NCBI GenBank assembly: GCA_003660635.1
Contig: QMUP01000074.1
Coordinates: 1-5,487, forward strand
DNA from: Candidatus Wolframiiraptor sp.
GTDB taxonomy: Archaea > Thermoproteota > Nitrososphaeria_A > Caldarchaeales > Wolframiiraptoraceae
Direction: 5' to 3'
Length of the DNA: 5,487 bases
Shown piece by piece: positions 1 to 5,440 of the stretch; positions within the stretch are counted from its first letter, which is position 1; each line of letters starts with the position of its first letter. The notes beneath the pieces were generated by a model. It was not told the DNA's origin, did no database searches, and was given only the letters and a program-made list of their open reading frames with translations. A program made the translations under genes and the position numbers.

Positions 1-429
1 AGAGAAAGACATGACGTATGGATTTTAAGGGGTGAGCTCAACGTCCTATCAAAATTAAAAGACCTCCTCTCAAACTGTGATTTAGAACTTCAAATAGCAA
101 CTCCTTGGATAAATAAGCAGTTAGCCAATATACTGCTCCCCACGCTTACCATGATCAGGGCCAAAGGAGGATCCGCCCAGATTATGCTATCAAGTTCCTG
201 TAGTAAGAGTATCGCGAAGAGACTAGGTGAATACGCCGAGGTACGGTTTAGGGATCAGCTTTTCGGGGGAGGGATCATCGCGGATTCCAGAGAAGCTATA
301 ATAATTTTGAGAGGCGAGAAGAAGAAGCCGACGCTTGCGATTTGGTCAGATCATATAGGACTGGCAAAGATAGCGAAAATATATTTTGAGTATCTGTGGA
401 AAGATGCCGAACGCTTAAAAGACGGATGA
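1..429 (+). CDS. TrmB-family transcriptional regulator, C-terminal part (5' truncated by window edge)
   Basis: The reading frame is open from base 1 to the TGA at 427-429, giving 142 visible residues. The internal ATG at 151 is not the true start, because conserved protein sequence lies upstream of it. The visible part resembles the phospholipase-D-like C-terminal half of archaeal TrmB-type regulators: VWILRG at residues 6-11, a strand ending ATPW at 33-36, FGGGIIAD at 88-95, and AIWSDHIGLAKIAK at 113-126 followed by YFEYLW. In that family a winged helix-turn-helix binds DNA and this half senses a ligand, often a sugar. Here the DNA-binding half would lie off the left edge. The ligand cannot be read from the sequence. 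The gene ends 40 bases before the UPF0182 gene on the same strand, so it may regulate or be co-transcribed with it. Family assignment is by recalled motif similarity, with no search run. Confidence 0.8.
   Translation, partial: RERHDVWILRGELNVLSKLKDLLSNCDLELQIATPWINKQLANILLPTLTMIRAKGGSAQIMLSSSCSKSIAKRLGEYAEVRFRDQLFGGGIIADSREAIIILRGEKKKPTLAIWSDHIGLAKIAKIYFEYLWKDAERLKDG
413..421 (+). promoter_or_regulatory. Possible TATA box for the UPF0182 gene
   Basis: GCTTAAAAG, inside the last codons of the upstream TrmB-like gene, resembles an archaeal TATA box. It would place transcription start near base 443, leaving a leader of about 25 bases that still contains the purine-rich ribosome-binding sequence at 454-460. 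The UPF0182 gene could therefore be transcribed independently of the regulator gene. It lies in coding sequence, so chance is a real alternative. Confidence 0.35.
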
Positions 430-440
430 TGAAAAATGTT

Positions 441-465
441 CGAGAAGGCTCTCGGGAGAGATCTC
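441..465 (+). repeat. Overlapping GAGA/TCTC inverted repeats in the UPF0182 leader
   Basis: Three overlapping dyads lie between the TrmB-like and UPF0182 genes. CGAGA (441-445) pairs with TCTCG (450-454) around a 4-base loop. CTCTC (449-453) pairs with GAGAG (456-460). GAGATCTC (458-465) is a perfect 8-base palindrome. The first two share bases 450-453 and cannot form together. Only the second would mask the ribosome-binding sequence. The stems are short, so this could be a protein-binding site, a weak RNA switch or chance. Confidence 0.35.
454..460 (+). promoter_or_regulatory. Probable ribosome binding site of the UPF0182 gene
   Basis: GGGAGAG ends 9 bases before the ATG at 470. It is a moderate match to the archaeal anti-Shine-Dalgarno. 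It supports the ATG at 470, which is also the only ATG, GTG or TTG in this frame between the end of the upstream gene and the first membrane helix. Confidence 0.5.
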
Positions 466-469
466 AGCC

Positions 470-3223
470 ATGCGTAGAATTAGGAAGAGAGGTCCTGGCT
501 TAATAGCTTTAATCTTGGTAGCGATCATCATCACCGCAGCGATCGCTATTTGGCAGACAATTCAGTTCACTTTGAATATTTGGGAATTTGGAGATCTGTT
601 TATCAGACCTTTTTATTACTCGATCCTCGGGGGATTAATTCTATCAATAATAGCCTTCTTTAGATTTGATTTTATCAATAGGCGATCTCTTACCTTTTGG
701 TTTCTAAGTTTTATCACGAGGTTTTATCGCAGAGCAGGAGACATCGAGTTAAGGGATCTAGATTTTTCGGCTTATAAACTCAGCAAGAGCAGATTTTTGG
801 CATGGCAGATAACTAAGACGCTGATAGGGACTTTTCTCTTTGCAAATAGCCTCTTCGGGATGGCTTTGGCCGCCGCTCTAAGCGGAGTTGATTTAGGGAT
901 ACAGAACTTGGGTTCAATATTCCTGCTTCCATTTCTACCGATCTCTGCTTCAGATATCTCTCCGGCCTTAAGCGTGATCTCGGCCTCGCCAGCTCTAATA
1001 CTCCTGATTCCGCCGATATTATCGGCTATAGGAATCAGGTTAACAATTCTAGTTGCATTAACAATTCTGGTTAAAGCCGCTTTATCCTCGGTAGCGGACT
1101 TCCTTAGGACGGGTTTCTTCAGGATACCGGTAGACGTAATTGAGGTATTGATCGCGTTGGCCGCTGCTTGGATAGGTTTTACGCTGTTTTTCACGAGTTA
1201 CATAGACTATAACACGAAGATCTACATAATCGGCGCATTCATTTTATCCGCCGTATCCTTGCTCTTCGTCTATTTAGATAAGCGGAAGCCGGGATTTTTA
1301 TACGCATTTAAGATAAAATTTGGGGCGTTAATCCTAATCTTACTCATGATTTTCACGGTCGCAACGGTTCAAAACAGCATAGCTGATGCTAGGAAAATAG
1401 AATGGCTAGGCCCATATGTCAAGCAGGAAATAATCGTTAACCGATATCTCGCCGACATATCCGATGTTAAAGTTGTGCCATATAACTTCACGGGAGAAGC
1501 GGCTTCGGCGAAGATAGACATCAACGCGCTTAGAGAGGGGCTCTCAATTGTTAGGCTCTGGGATTGGGATGCGGCTTTCACGAAGCTTAAACCGGAGATA
1601 GGGCTCATACCCTACGTAGATTTCGAAGACTCTGACGTCATCAGGTTCGGTAATAGAGTTTACTGGAGTGCATCGATGAAACCGATTCTCCCCCATGGAA
1701 TTCCCCTCGGTAATATCTGGTATAATGAGCACCTAGTCTACACCCACGTCCCTGACGGATTTCTCCTCCTCGACGCCAATAACGGGACCATAGTTGATAC
1801 CTCCACGTTCTTCAAGCAGAGGAGGATCTATTATGGGGAAGGTGGTCTCCTAGAATCCACGTGGGCTGCTATAATATTAGATAAGGAAAAGAGTGATGAA
1901 ATCACCGGAACACGATATAGTGGCCGAGGAGGTGTCGTGGTTGGCCCGCCGATGACCTGGCTATATGACGTCACATTCCTCCTATCCTATCCAGATAAGG
2001 AGGTCAGGCTCCTCAGATATAGAGATGTATACGACAGGCTCGACCTCTTACTCCCTTACTTCAACTACAAGTGGAATGGAGAATACGTTGATATGTTCCC
2101 GGTCACCGATGGGGAAAATACGTATTGGCTCATCCCACTTATAATTAAATTACCCGCCGGAGATGTCCCGTGGAGTAAGGATCACGATTTCCTGAGATTC
2201 ATAGGGTACGCGCTCGTAGACATCTATAATGGGGATTTAAAGCTGATTATAGTCGGGGATGATTTTGTAAGCTCTCTCATAAGGCAGATCTATAAGGACA
2301 TACTTATCGAGGAATTCCCGGATTGGCTTAAAAACCAGAGCAGGTTTCCAGCAGAAGCATTCGAATATCAAGTTGAGATGTTTAACTACTATCACATCGA
2401 TGACCCGGCGACCTTCATTCAGGCTAGAGAGTTCTACGAAATCCCTGAAGGCGTTTCAACGTACTTCATAATCGCCAGATATCCGGGCTTTAAGAAGCCA
2501 GAGTTCCTCGGGGTCCTTTCACTTCAGCTTAAAGGCTCGATGGGCAGAAACTTGGCCGGATTCATGGTTGTTCGAAACGATTACCCACATTTAGGTGAGA
2601 AAATATTCTACAGAGTTCCGATAAAGTCCGAGATAAAATTACTTGGCCCCTCAGCCGCGAGAGAGGCATTAGAGCGATTCGCCGAATTCCGGAAGCTCAG
2701 GACCTTGCTCGAAAATCCAAGGATCGGCGACATCCTCCTCTATTATATCGGGGACAGGCTTGTTTACATAATCCCGGTTTATACGTCGCCTGCTGGAGGC
2801 GTTGTCGCCCAGTTGGGGACGATCGCGACCGTCGGGGCAGAGTTCACCGGGAAATATTATATAGGGCTTGGGGAGACCTTGGAGCAATCATTTTCCTCAT
2901 TTATAGCGAGTCTAGGCCAGGAGCTGATCCCCGAAGAGATTGACGTCTACAATTTAACAATTCAGACGTTAAAGGAGCTGGGTCTTAAGCTCACATATCC
3001 GGAAAAGCTGTCACCCCACCTCGTGTTTAAGGAGGGGGAAATATCCTTCAGAAACATAGCCGAGTTCAGGGCTTTCATAAAATCCTTTGCCGAGGATTGG
3101 GTCCTCAAAAAGGGCTTAAAGAGGGTCTTGATATGGGTTGAGGACGATAAGATTAATGTGGGCTCCATGTTCTCCGAGGACGGCGTCGTAGAGCTACATT
3201 ATATCACGATTAAACGAGGCTAA
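470..3223 (+). CDS. UPF0182 family multi-pass membrane protein with large extracytoplasmic domain (917 aa)
   Basis: Function is unknown, as for the UPF0182 (COG1615) family as a whole. Residues 1-305 hold hydrophobic segments near 11-33, 46-66, 113-138, 164-208 (possibly two), 221-243, 250-269 and 283-303. The basic start (MRRIRKR) and the positive loops at 65-108 and 270-282 suggest the N-terminus is inside and the C-terminal domain outside. Residues 305-815 carry the family's conserved landmarks in order: PYVKQEI (315-321), VRLWDWD (361-367), YVDFEDSDV (382-390), EHLVYTH (420-426), RRIYYGE (451-457), YSGRGG (483-488), LPYFNY (528-533), a YQVEMFNYYHIDDP block (633-646), YFIIARYPG (665-673) and GDRLVYIIPVY (761-771). 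Bacterial members usually end soon after this in an acidic linker and helical tail. Here residues 816-917 look instead like a small alpha/beta domain. The N-terminal membrane half is much less familiar to me than the outer domain. Start is ATG 470 with GGGAGAG upstream. The next gene begins 29 bases downstream on the same strand. Confidence 0.85.
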   Translation: MRRIRKRGPGLIALILVAIIITAAIAIWQTIQFTLNIWEFGDLFIRPFYYSILGGLILSIIAFFRFDFINRRSLTFWFLSFITRFYRRAGDIELRDLDFSAYKLSKSRFLAWQITKTLIGTFLFANSLFGMALAAALSGVDLGIQNLGSIFLLPFLPISASDISPALSVISASPALILLIPPILSAIGIRLTILVALTILVKAALSSVADFLRTGFFRIPVDVIEVLIALAAAWIGFTLFFTSYIDYNTKIYIIGAFILSAVSLLFVYLDKRKPGFLYAFKIKFGALILILLMIFTVATVQNSIADARKIEWLGPYVKQEIIVNRYLADISDVKVVPYNFTGEAASAKIDINALREGLSIVRLWDWDAAFTKLKPEIGLIPYVDFEDSDVIRFGNRVYWSASMKPILPHGIPLGNIWYNEHLVYTHVPDGFLLLDANNGTIVDTSTFFKQRRIYYGEGGLLESTWAAIILDKEKSDEITGTRYSGRGGVVVGPPMTWLYDVTFLLSYPDKEVRLLRYRDVYDRLDLLLPYFNYKWNGEYVDMFPVTDGENTYWLIPLIIKLPAGDVPWSKDHDFLRFIGYALVDIYNGDLKLIIVGDDFVSSLIRQIYKDILIEEFPDWLKNQSRFPAEAFEYQVEMFNYYHIDDPATFIQAREFYEIPEGVSTYFIIARYPGFKKPEFLGVLSLQLKGSMGRNLAGFMVVRNDYPHLGEKIFYRVPIKSEIKLLGPSAAREALERFAEFRKLRTLLENPRIGDILLYYIGDRLVYIIPVYTSPAGGVVAQLGTIATVGAEFTGKYYIGLGETLEQSFSSFIASLGQELIPEEIDVYNLTIQTLKELGLKLTYPEKLSPHLVFKEGEISFRNIAEFRAFIKSFAEDWVLKKGLKRVLIWVEDDKINVGSMFSEDGVVELHYITIKRG
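1040..1075 (+). repeat. Imperfect 18-bp tandem duplication inside a membrane helix of the UPF0182 gene
   Basis: TTAACAATTCT occurs at 1040-1050 and again at 1058-1068, a period of 18 bases. The next bases are also similar (AGTT versus GGTT). The two units encode LTILVA and LTILVK around residues 191-202 of the membrane protein. This looks like a small in-frame duplication that adds six hydrophobic residues. Confidence 0.55.
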
Positions 3224-3232
3224 GCTTAAAGC
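3224..3232 (+). promoter_or_regulatory. Possible TATA box for the membrane Hsp20-like gene
   Basis: GCTTAAAGC lies immediately after the UPF0182 stop codon and shares CTTAAA with the candidate upstream of the UPF0182 gene. Its centre is about 25 bases before the ATG at 3253, the spacing expected for a leaderless archaeal transcript. No ribosome-binding sequence precedes that ATG, which fits a leaderless start. Read-through from the UPF0182 gene is equally possible. Confidence 0.4.
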
Positions 3233-3252
3233 TAAATCCAGATCGCTAAAAC

Positions 3253-3711
3253 ATGGGGAAGTGCCGTTTGGAGGAAAGGAGGCCGAACATAGTCCTCGGA
3301 GGCCTGTTGGTGCTGCTGATTCTCCTCGCATTTTCCCTGTTAATCCGGTTAGAGCGCGGTCTCCTGGGGTTAATCTTAAGCGTGATAGTGGTAATTATCG
3401 GCTTCTACTGGTTTAAGGAGATCAAGAAGGCCGTAAAATCTGGGAGACCGATGAAAGAATACCCCCTCGAAATCAGCGAAGAAGATGACGTGATCAGCCT
3501 AACGGCTCAAGTCCCGGGGCCGGAAGACGCCGTCTCCTTCGAGGTTTCAGGGAAAAAATTGCTGGTCAGGGGAGGGATGGGGTTCAAAAGGGTTATAAAG
3601 CTACCGTGCCGGGTCAAGGTCTTAAGCAGCTCTTACATTAACGGGATACTCCATATCAAGCTGGTTAAGGAGGATGTCCTCAAAAAGAGGGAGCGAGAGC
3701 AGAGCTATTAA
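3253..3711 (+). CDS. Membrane-anchored Hsp20/CS-like domain protein (152 aa)
   Basis: Residues 13-31 and 36-53 are two membrane helices joined by a tight RLERG turn. Basic residues on both outer sides (KCRLEERR before, KEIKKAVKSGR after) predict that both ends are cytoplasmic. Residues 69-139 match the strand pattern of small heat-shock proteins: YPLEISEEDDVISLTAQVPG, then a VSFEV-GKKLLVRG hairpin, RVIKLP, and SSYINGILHIKL, which parallels the A-x-Y-x-N-G-V-L signature. The segment between the strands is very short (residues 108-113), so the loop that small heat-shock proteins swap to dimerise is missing. The tail KKREREQSY has no I-x-I motif for oligomer assembly. It is therefore more like a monomeric CS/Hsp20-fold module held at the membrane, perhaps a partner-binding or chaperone-like part. 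The gene starts 29 bases after the UPF0182 gene, suggesting a shared role. Start is ATG 3253. The stop overlaps the opposing gene's stop. The fold is fairly likely; the function is not known. Confidence 0.75.
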   Translation: MGKCRLEERRPNIVLGGLLVLLILLAFSLLIRLERGLLGLILSVIVVIIGFYWFKEIKKAVKSGRPMKEYPLEISEEDDVISLTAQVPGPEDAVSFEVSGKKLLVRGGMGFKRVIKLPCRVKVLSSSYINGILHIKLVKEDVLKKREREQSY

Positions 3712-4637
3712 ATTCTATCCAATAAAGCCGCAAACAATAATGGGACGATTATAGTAGCATCTCCGTAAACCGTTACTTTCATGGCATCGGGCTTAACCTT
3801 GCTCCAGGATATGGCTTCCCTTACCGGGGCGCCGCTCAGGCTTCCATCATATTCACACGCAGTCGTCACGTATATTGCGTAATCTAGCCCTTCCTTGAAT
3901 TGATTCCACCATAATGTGTGATGTTTTGAGATCCCTCCCCCTATCATGAGGGCGCCGGTCCTCTTTGCCTCAAAGACTATATCCGCGAGTTCGCTTGCAT
4001 CTTTGAAGAGATTAAGCCTGAAGTCTCGCTTCTTCTGCTGAAAGATCCAGAGTTGAGTTCCTACGGCGCCGTCCATAATCCCTGGCACGAAGATTTTAAC
4101 CCCTTTTTTCGCAGCCCAATATAGGATGCTGTGTTCATCTTTTAATTTCTCTCCTATGAGTTTGCATATCTCGTGGCTTCCGAGTTCCCTGATTCCCTCT
4201 TCATATACTTCTTCAAGTAATTCCTGCATAAACTTCTCTATCGTTGGACCGTAGGCATCGAGTGGGACTATGACGCTCCCGATGCGGTGATAACCTTCTT
4301 CCCGAAGCTTTGCATCATCCATTCCGAAGTCGCCGACATAATAGTTCCCAAGTGCTCTCGCTATATCGTGATCCAAGGTTCCACAAGTAGTTATTATGAC
4401 ATGGAAGATGCCGCGCTTGATGATCTCAGCGATTATCCCTCTGAGTCCTGTCGAGATCGGAGCGGCTACGAAAGAGAGGAAGCGCGTGCACTCTTGATCT
4501 CTTACCATGGTTTCTAAGATTCTAAAAGCAGATCCCAGATATTTTGCTGCGAATCCGCCTGAGTCCTCGAATTGATCCAGTAATTCTGAGATCTTCATCC
4601 CTGGCCGGATCTCGATGTCCCTAACCGGTCGCATCAT
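3708..4637 (-). CDS. dys: Deoxyhypusine synthase
   Basis: This enzyme transfers the aminobutyl group of spermidine, using NAD, to one lysine of translation factor aIF5A, the first step of hypusine formation in the cytoplasm. The 309-residue length is normal for archaeal members. Family motifs appear in order: APISTGLRGII (59-69), the archaeal TTCGTLDHDIARA (83-95), GYHRIGSVIVPLDAYG (115-130), SILYWAAKKGVKIFVPGIMDGAVG (170-193), then GGGISKHH (233-240), whose Lys238 corresponds to the lysine that forms the enzyme-substrate imine (Lys329 in the human enzyme). TACEYDGSLSGA (259-270), EAISWSKVK (274-282) and VYGDATIIVPLL (290-301) follow, so the gene looks intact. The protein begins Met-Met. The TATA spacing fits the second ATG (4634) slightly better, which would give 308 residues. 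The gene starts 22 bases after the HTH gene on the same strand and may be transcribed with it or from its own promoter. Confidence 0.96.
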   Translation of the reverse strand: MMRPVRDIEIRPGMKISELLDQFEDSGGFAAKYLGSAFRILETMVRDQECTRFLSFVAAPISTGLRGIIAEIIKRGIFHVIITTCGTLDHDIARALGNYYVGDFGMDDAKLREEGYHRIGSVIVPLDAYGPTIEKFMQELLEEVYEEGIRELGSHEICKLIGEKLKDEHSILYWAAKKGVKIFVPGIMDGAVGTQLWIFQQKKRDFRLNLFKDASELADIVFEAKRTGALMIGGGISKHHTLWWNQFKEGLDYAIYVTTACEYDGSLSGAPVREAISWSKVKPDAMKVTVYGDATIIVPLLFAALLDRI

Positions 4638-4639
4638 TG

Positions 4640-4654
4640 GGAATTATGAATTCC
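4640..4654 (-). promoter_or_regulatory. Perfect inverted repeat between the dys TATA box and start codon (candidate operator)
   Basis: GGAATT-CAT-AATTCC is a 6-bp perfect dyad with a 3-base spacer, 2 bases upstream of the first dys ATG. It lies entirely between the TATA-like element and the start codon, where a bound repressor would block transcription start. With a leaderless transcript it would not be in the mRNA, so DNA binding is likelier than an RNA hairpin. The high A+T of the site makes chance possible. Confidence 0.4.
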
Positions 4655-4664
4655 TATATTTATT
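4655..4664 (-). promoter_or_regulatory. TATA-like element for dys, overlapping the HTH gene's stop codon
   Basis: Read on the minus strand this is AATAAATATA, 18-27 bases upstream of the first dys ATG and 21-30 upstream of the second. That spacing fits a leaderless archaeal start, especially at the second ATG. The TAA stop of the HTH gene (4660-4662) is part of the element. No Shine-Dalgarno sequence precedes dys. Confidence 0.5.
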
Positions 4665-5358
4665 GACTGGGGTTCTTGAGGCCCCTTAGTCTTTCAACGA
4701 TCTCCTCGACGCCTCGGAGGCGGCAAAGCACGAAGCAGAGGTCTTCAAGTTTCGCAAGTTCTATTGCGAGGGGATCCACGTGATCTCTATCTGGAGGGCC
4801 GTGGATAGCTATCATCTTCGGTTTGATGGGATAAAGCCTGGCGGCTACTATTGGAGATCTCCCCCTCGTTACGCCGGTGAATATCACCGCCCTCATCGGA
4901 TTCTTCCCAAGGAGGTATAGGAAGTCGAGGGCGTCGAGTGATTTAATGGCCTTTATGCTATCTATTATCGTGTACCCATAAATTGGGATTTCAAGCCACT
5001 TCTTACCAGCGAGGACCTCGCCTTCGATTGCCTCAACCACTTCCTCGATCGTCTTCGGAGAGTCATATTCATCCATATCTATGACCGCCACGCTCAGGTT
5101 TCTATGAAATACCGCATATCTCTTAACGTGGACTCCGCCTTTTCTCACATCCGCATCCAATAAAGCTTGGACAAATCTCCTCACAAAATGCGTTCCCGGA
5201 GAACGTCTCCTGTTATTTTCGTAATCGCTTAAAACAGAGGGGGAGATCCCCATAAGCCTCGCAACCTCGCTTTGGGTAAGTTCGAAGAGATTTCTCCATT
5301 TTCTCATGGTCTTCCCGGGAAATGGGGATAGGATTATTTCGCCGGCGATCCTATTCAT
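4660..5358 (-). CDS. Cro/C1-type HTH transcriptional regulator with conserved archaeal C-terminal domain (COG1709-like)
   Basis: With the start at 5358 the protein has 232 residues. Residues 17-68 form a Cro/C1-type helix-turn-helix: PGKTMRKWRNLFELTQSEVA, then ARLMGISPSVLSDYENNRR, with the typical QSEVA first helix and PSVLSDYE recognition helix. Residues 100-220 form a second domain with EAIEGEVLAG, IYGYTIIDSIKAI, RAVIFTGVTRGRSPIVAARL and VDPLAIELAKLED. I recall this architecture from an archaeal family of predicted regulators (COG1709), not otherwise characterised to my knowledge. The C-terminal domain could bind a ligand, but none can be named. An in-frame ATG at 5385 would add nine residues. 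It is disfavoured because an ideal AAGGAGG lies 5 bases before the ATG at 5358 and the TATA box predicts transcription starting inside the longer version. The gene ends 22 bases before dys. Paired repeats at its promoter suggest autoregulation. Confidence 0.8.
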   Translation of the reverse strand: MNRIAGEIILSPFPGKTMRKWRNLFELTQSEVARLMGISPSVLSDYENNRRRSPGTHFVRRFVQALLDADVRKGGVHVKRYAVFHRNLSVAVIDMDEYDSPKTIEEVVEAIEGEVLAGKKWLEIPIYGYTIIDSIKAIKSLDALDFLYLLGKNPMRAVIFTGVTRGRSPIVAARLYPIKPKMIAIHGPPDRDHVDPLAIELAKLEDLCFVLCRLRGVEEIVERLRGLKNPSQ

Positions 5359-5363
5359 TAATT

Positions 5364-5370
5364 CCTCCTT
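5364..5370 (-). promoter_or_regulatory. Strong Shine-Dalgarno sequence that sets the HTH gene start
   Basis: On the minus strand AAGGAGG is followed by 5 bases (AATTA) and then ATG at 5358-5356. This is the best ribosome-binding match in the window at near-ideal spacing. The upstream in-frame ATG at 5385 has only AGGT, 6 bases before it. Confidence 0.8.
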
Positions 5371-5383
5371 GGAGCTCTCATCC

Positions 5384-5416
5384 ATTTGGCAACCTAAATA
5401 ATATATTTGTCAAGCT
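5384..5416. promoter_or_regulatory. Pair of 12-bp direct repeats, 21 bp apart, flanking the HTH gene's TATA box (candidate operator)
   Basis: On the plus strand ATTTGGCAACCT (5384-5395) and ATTTGTCAAGCT (5405-5416) agree at 10 of 12 positions. Each contains a TTG-N-CAA dyad. Their starts are exactly 21 bases apart, two turns of B-DNA, so bound proteins would sit on the same face. The TATA-like element lies between and partly under them. The likeliest binder is the adjacent HTH regulator acting on its own gene, but this is inference. Confidence 0.5.
5395..5408 (-). promoter_or_regulatory. TATA box of the HTH regulator gene
   Basis: On the minus strand this reads AAATATATTATTTA. Taking the centre near 5404, transcription would start near 5378. 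That leaves a leader of about 20 bases containing the AAGGAGG ribosome-binding site before ATG 5358. This geometry independently supports the shorter protein. Confidence 0.6.
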
Positions 5417-5440
5417 TTTTGAGTATTTCTCGGGGATCTG

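Noticed and set aside
376..389. AAAATATATTTTGA as a TATA box for the UPF0182 gene
   Set aside because: It encodes the conserved AKIYFEY motif of the TrmB-like protein and is too far from the ATG at 470. The CTTAAAAG element at 413-421 fits better.
426..506. Short frames starting at ATG 426 (26 codons) and ATG 436 (13 codons) between the first two genes
   Set aside because: They lack ribosome-binding sites and coding character. The first overlaps the UPF0182 start and the second ends within it.
772..1194. Minus-strand open frame of 140 codons inside the UPF0182 gene
   Set aside because: It lies wholly inside a strongly supported plus-strand gene, matches no known family, and has the low-complexity Ala/Ile/Arg make-up of an antisense shadow.
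1369..3168. Four further minus-strand open frames of 62-79 codons at 1369-1608, 1544-1732, 2669-2887 and 2962-3168
   Set aside because: All are antisense to conserved UPF0182 protein sequence and have no credible ribosome-binding or promoter context.
3677..3691. TCCTC-AAAAA-GAGGG hairpin near the end of the Hsp20-like gene, with a T-run on the minus strand, as a dys terminator
   Set aside because: The stem is only four pairs plus a wobble, the T-run is in the loop and it lies in coding sequence. The support is too weak to call.
4103..4111. T-run on the plus strand as a terminator for the plus-strand genes
   Set aside because: It is about 390 bases beyond the Hsp20-like stop and encodes lysines of dys on the other strand, so a coding cause is sufficient.
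4287..4517. Plus-strand open frame of 76 codons antisense to dys
   Set aside because: It overlaps conserved deoxyhypusine synthase motifs on the other strand and its translation shows no recognisable domain.
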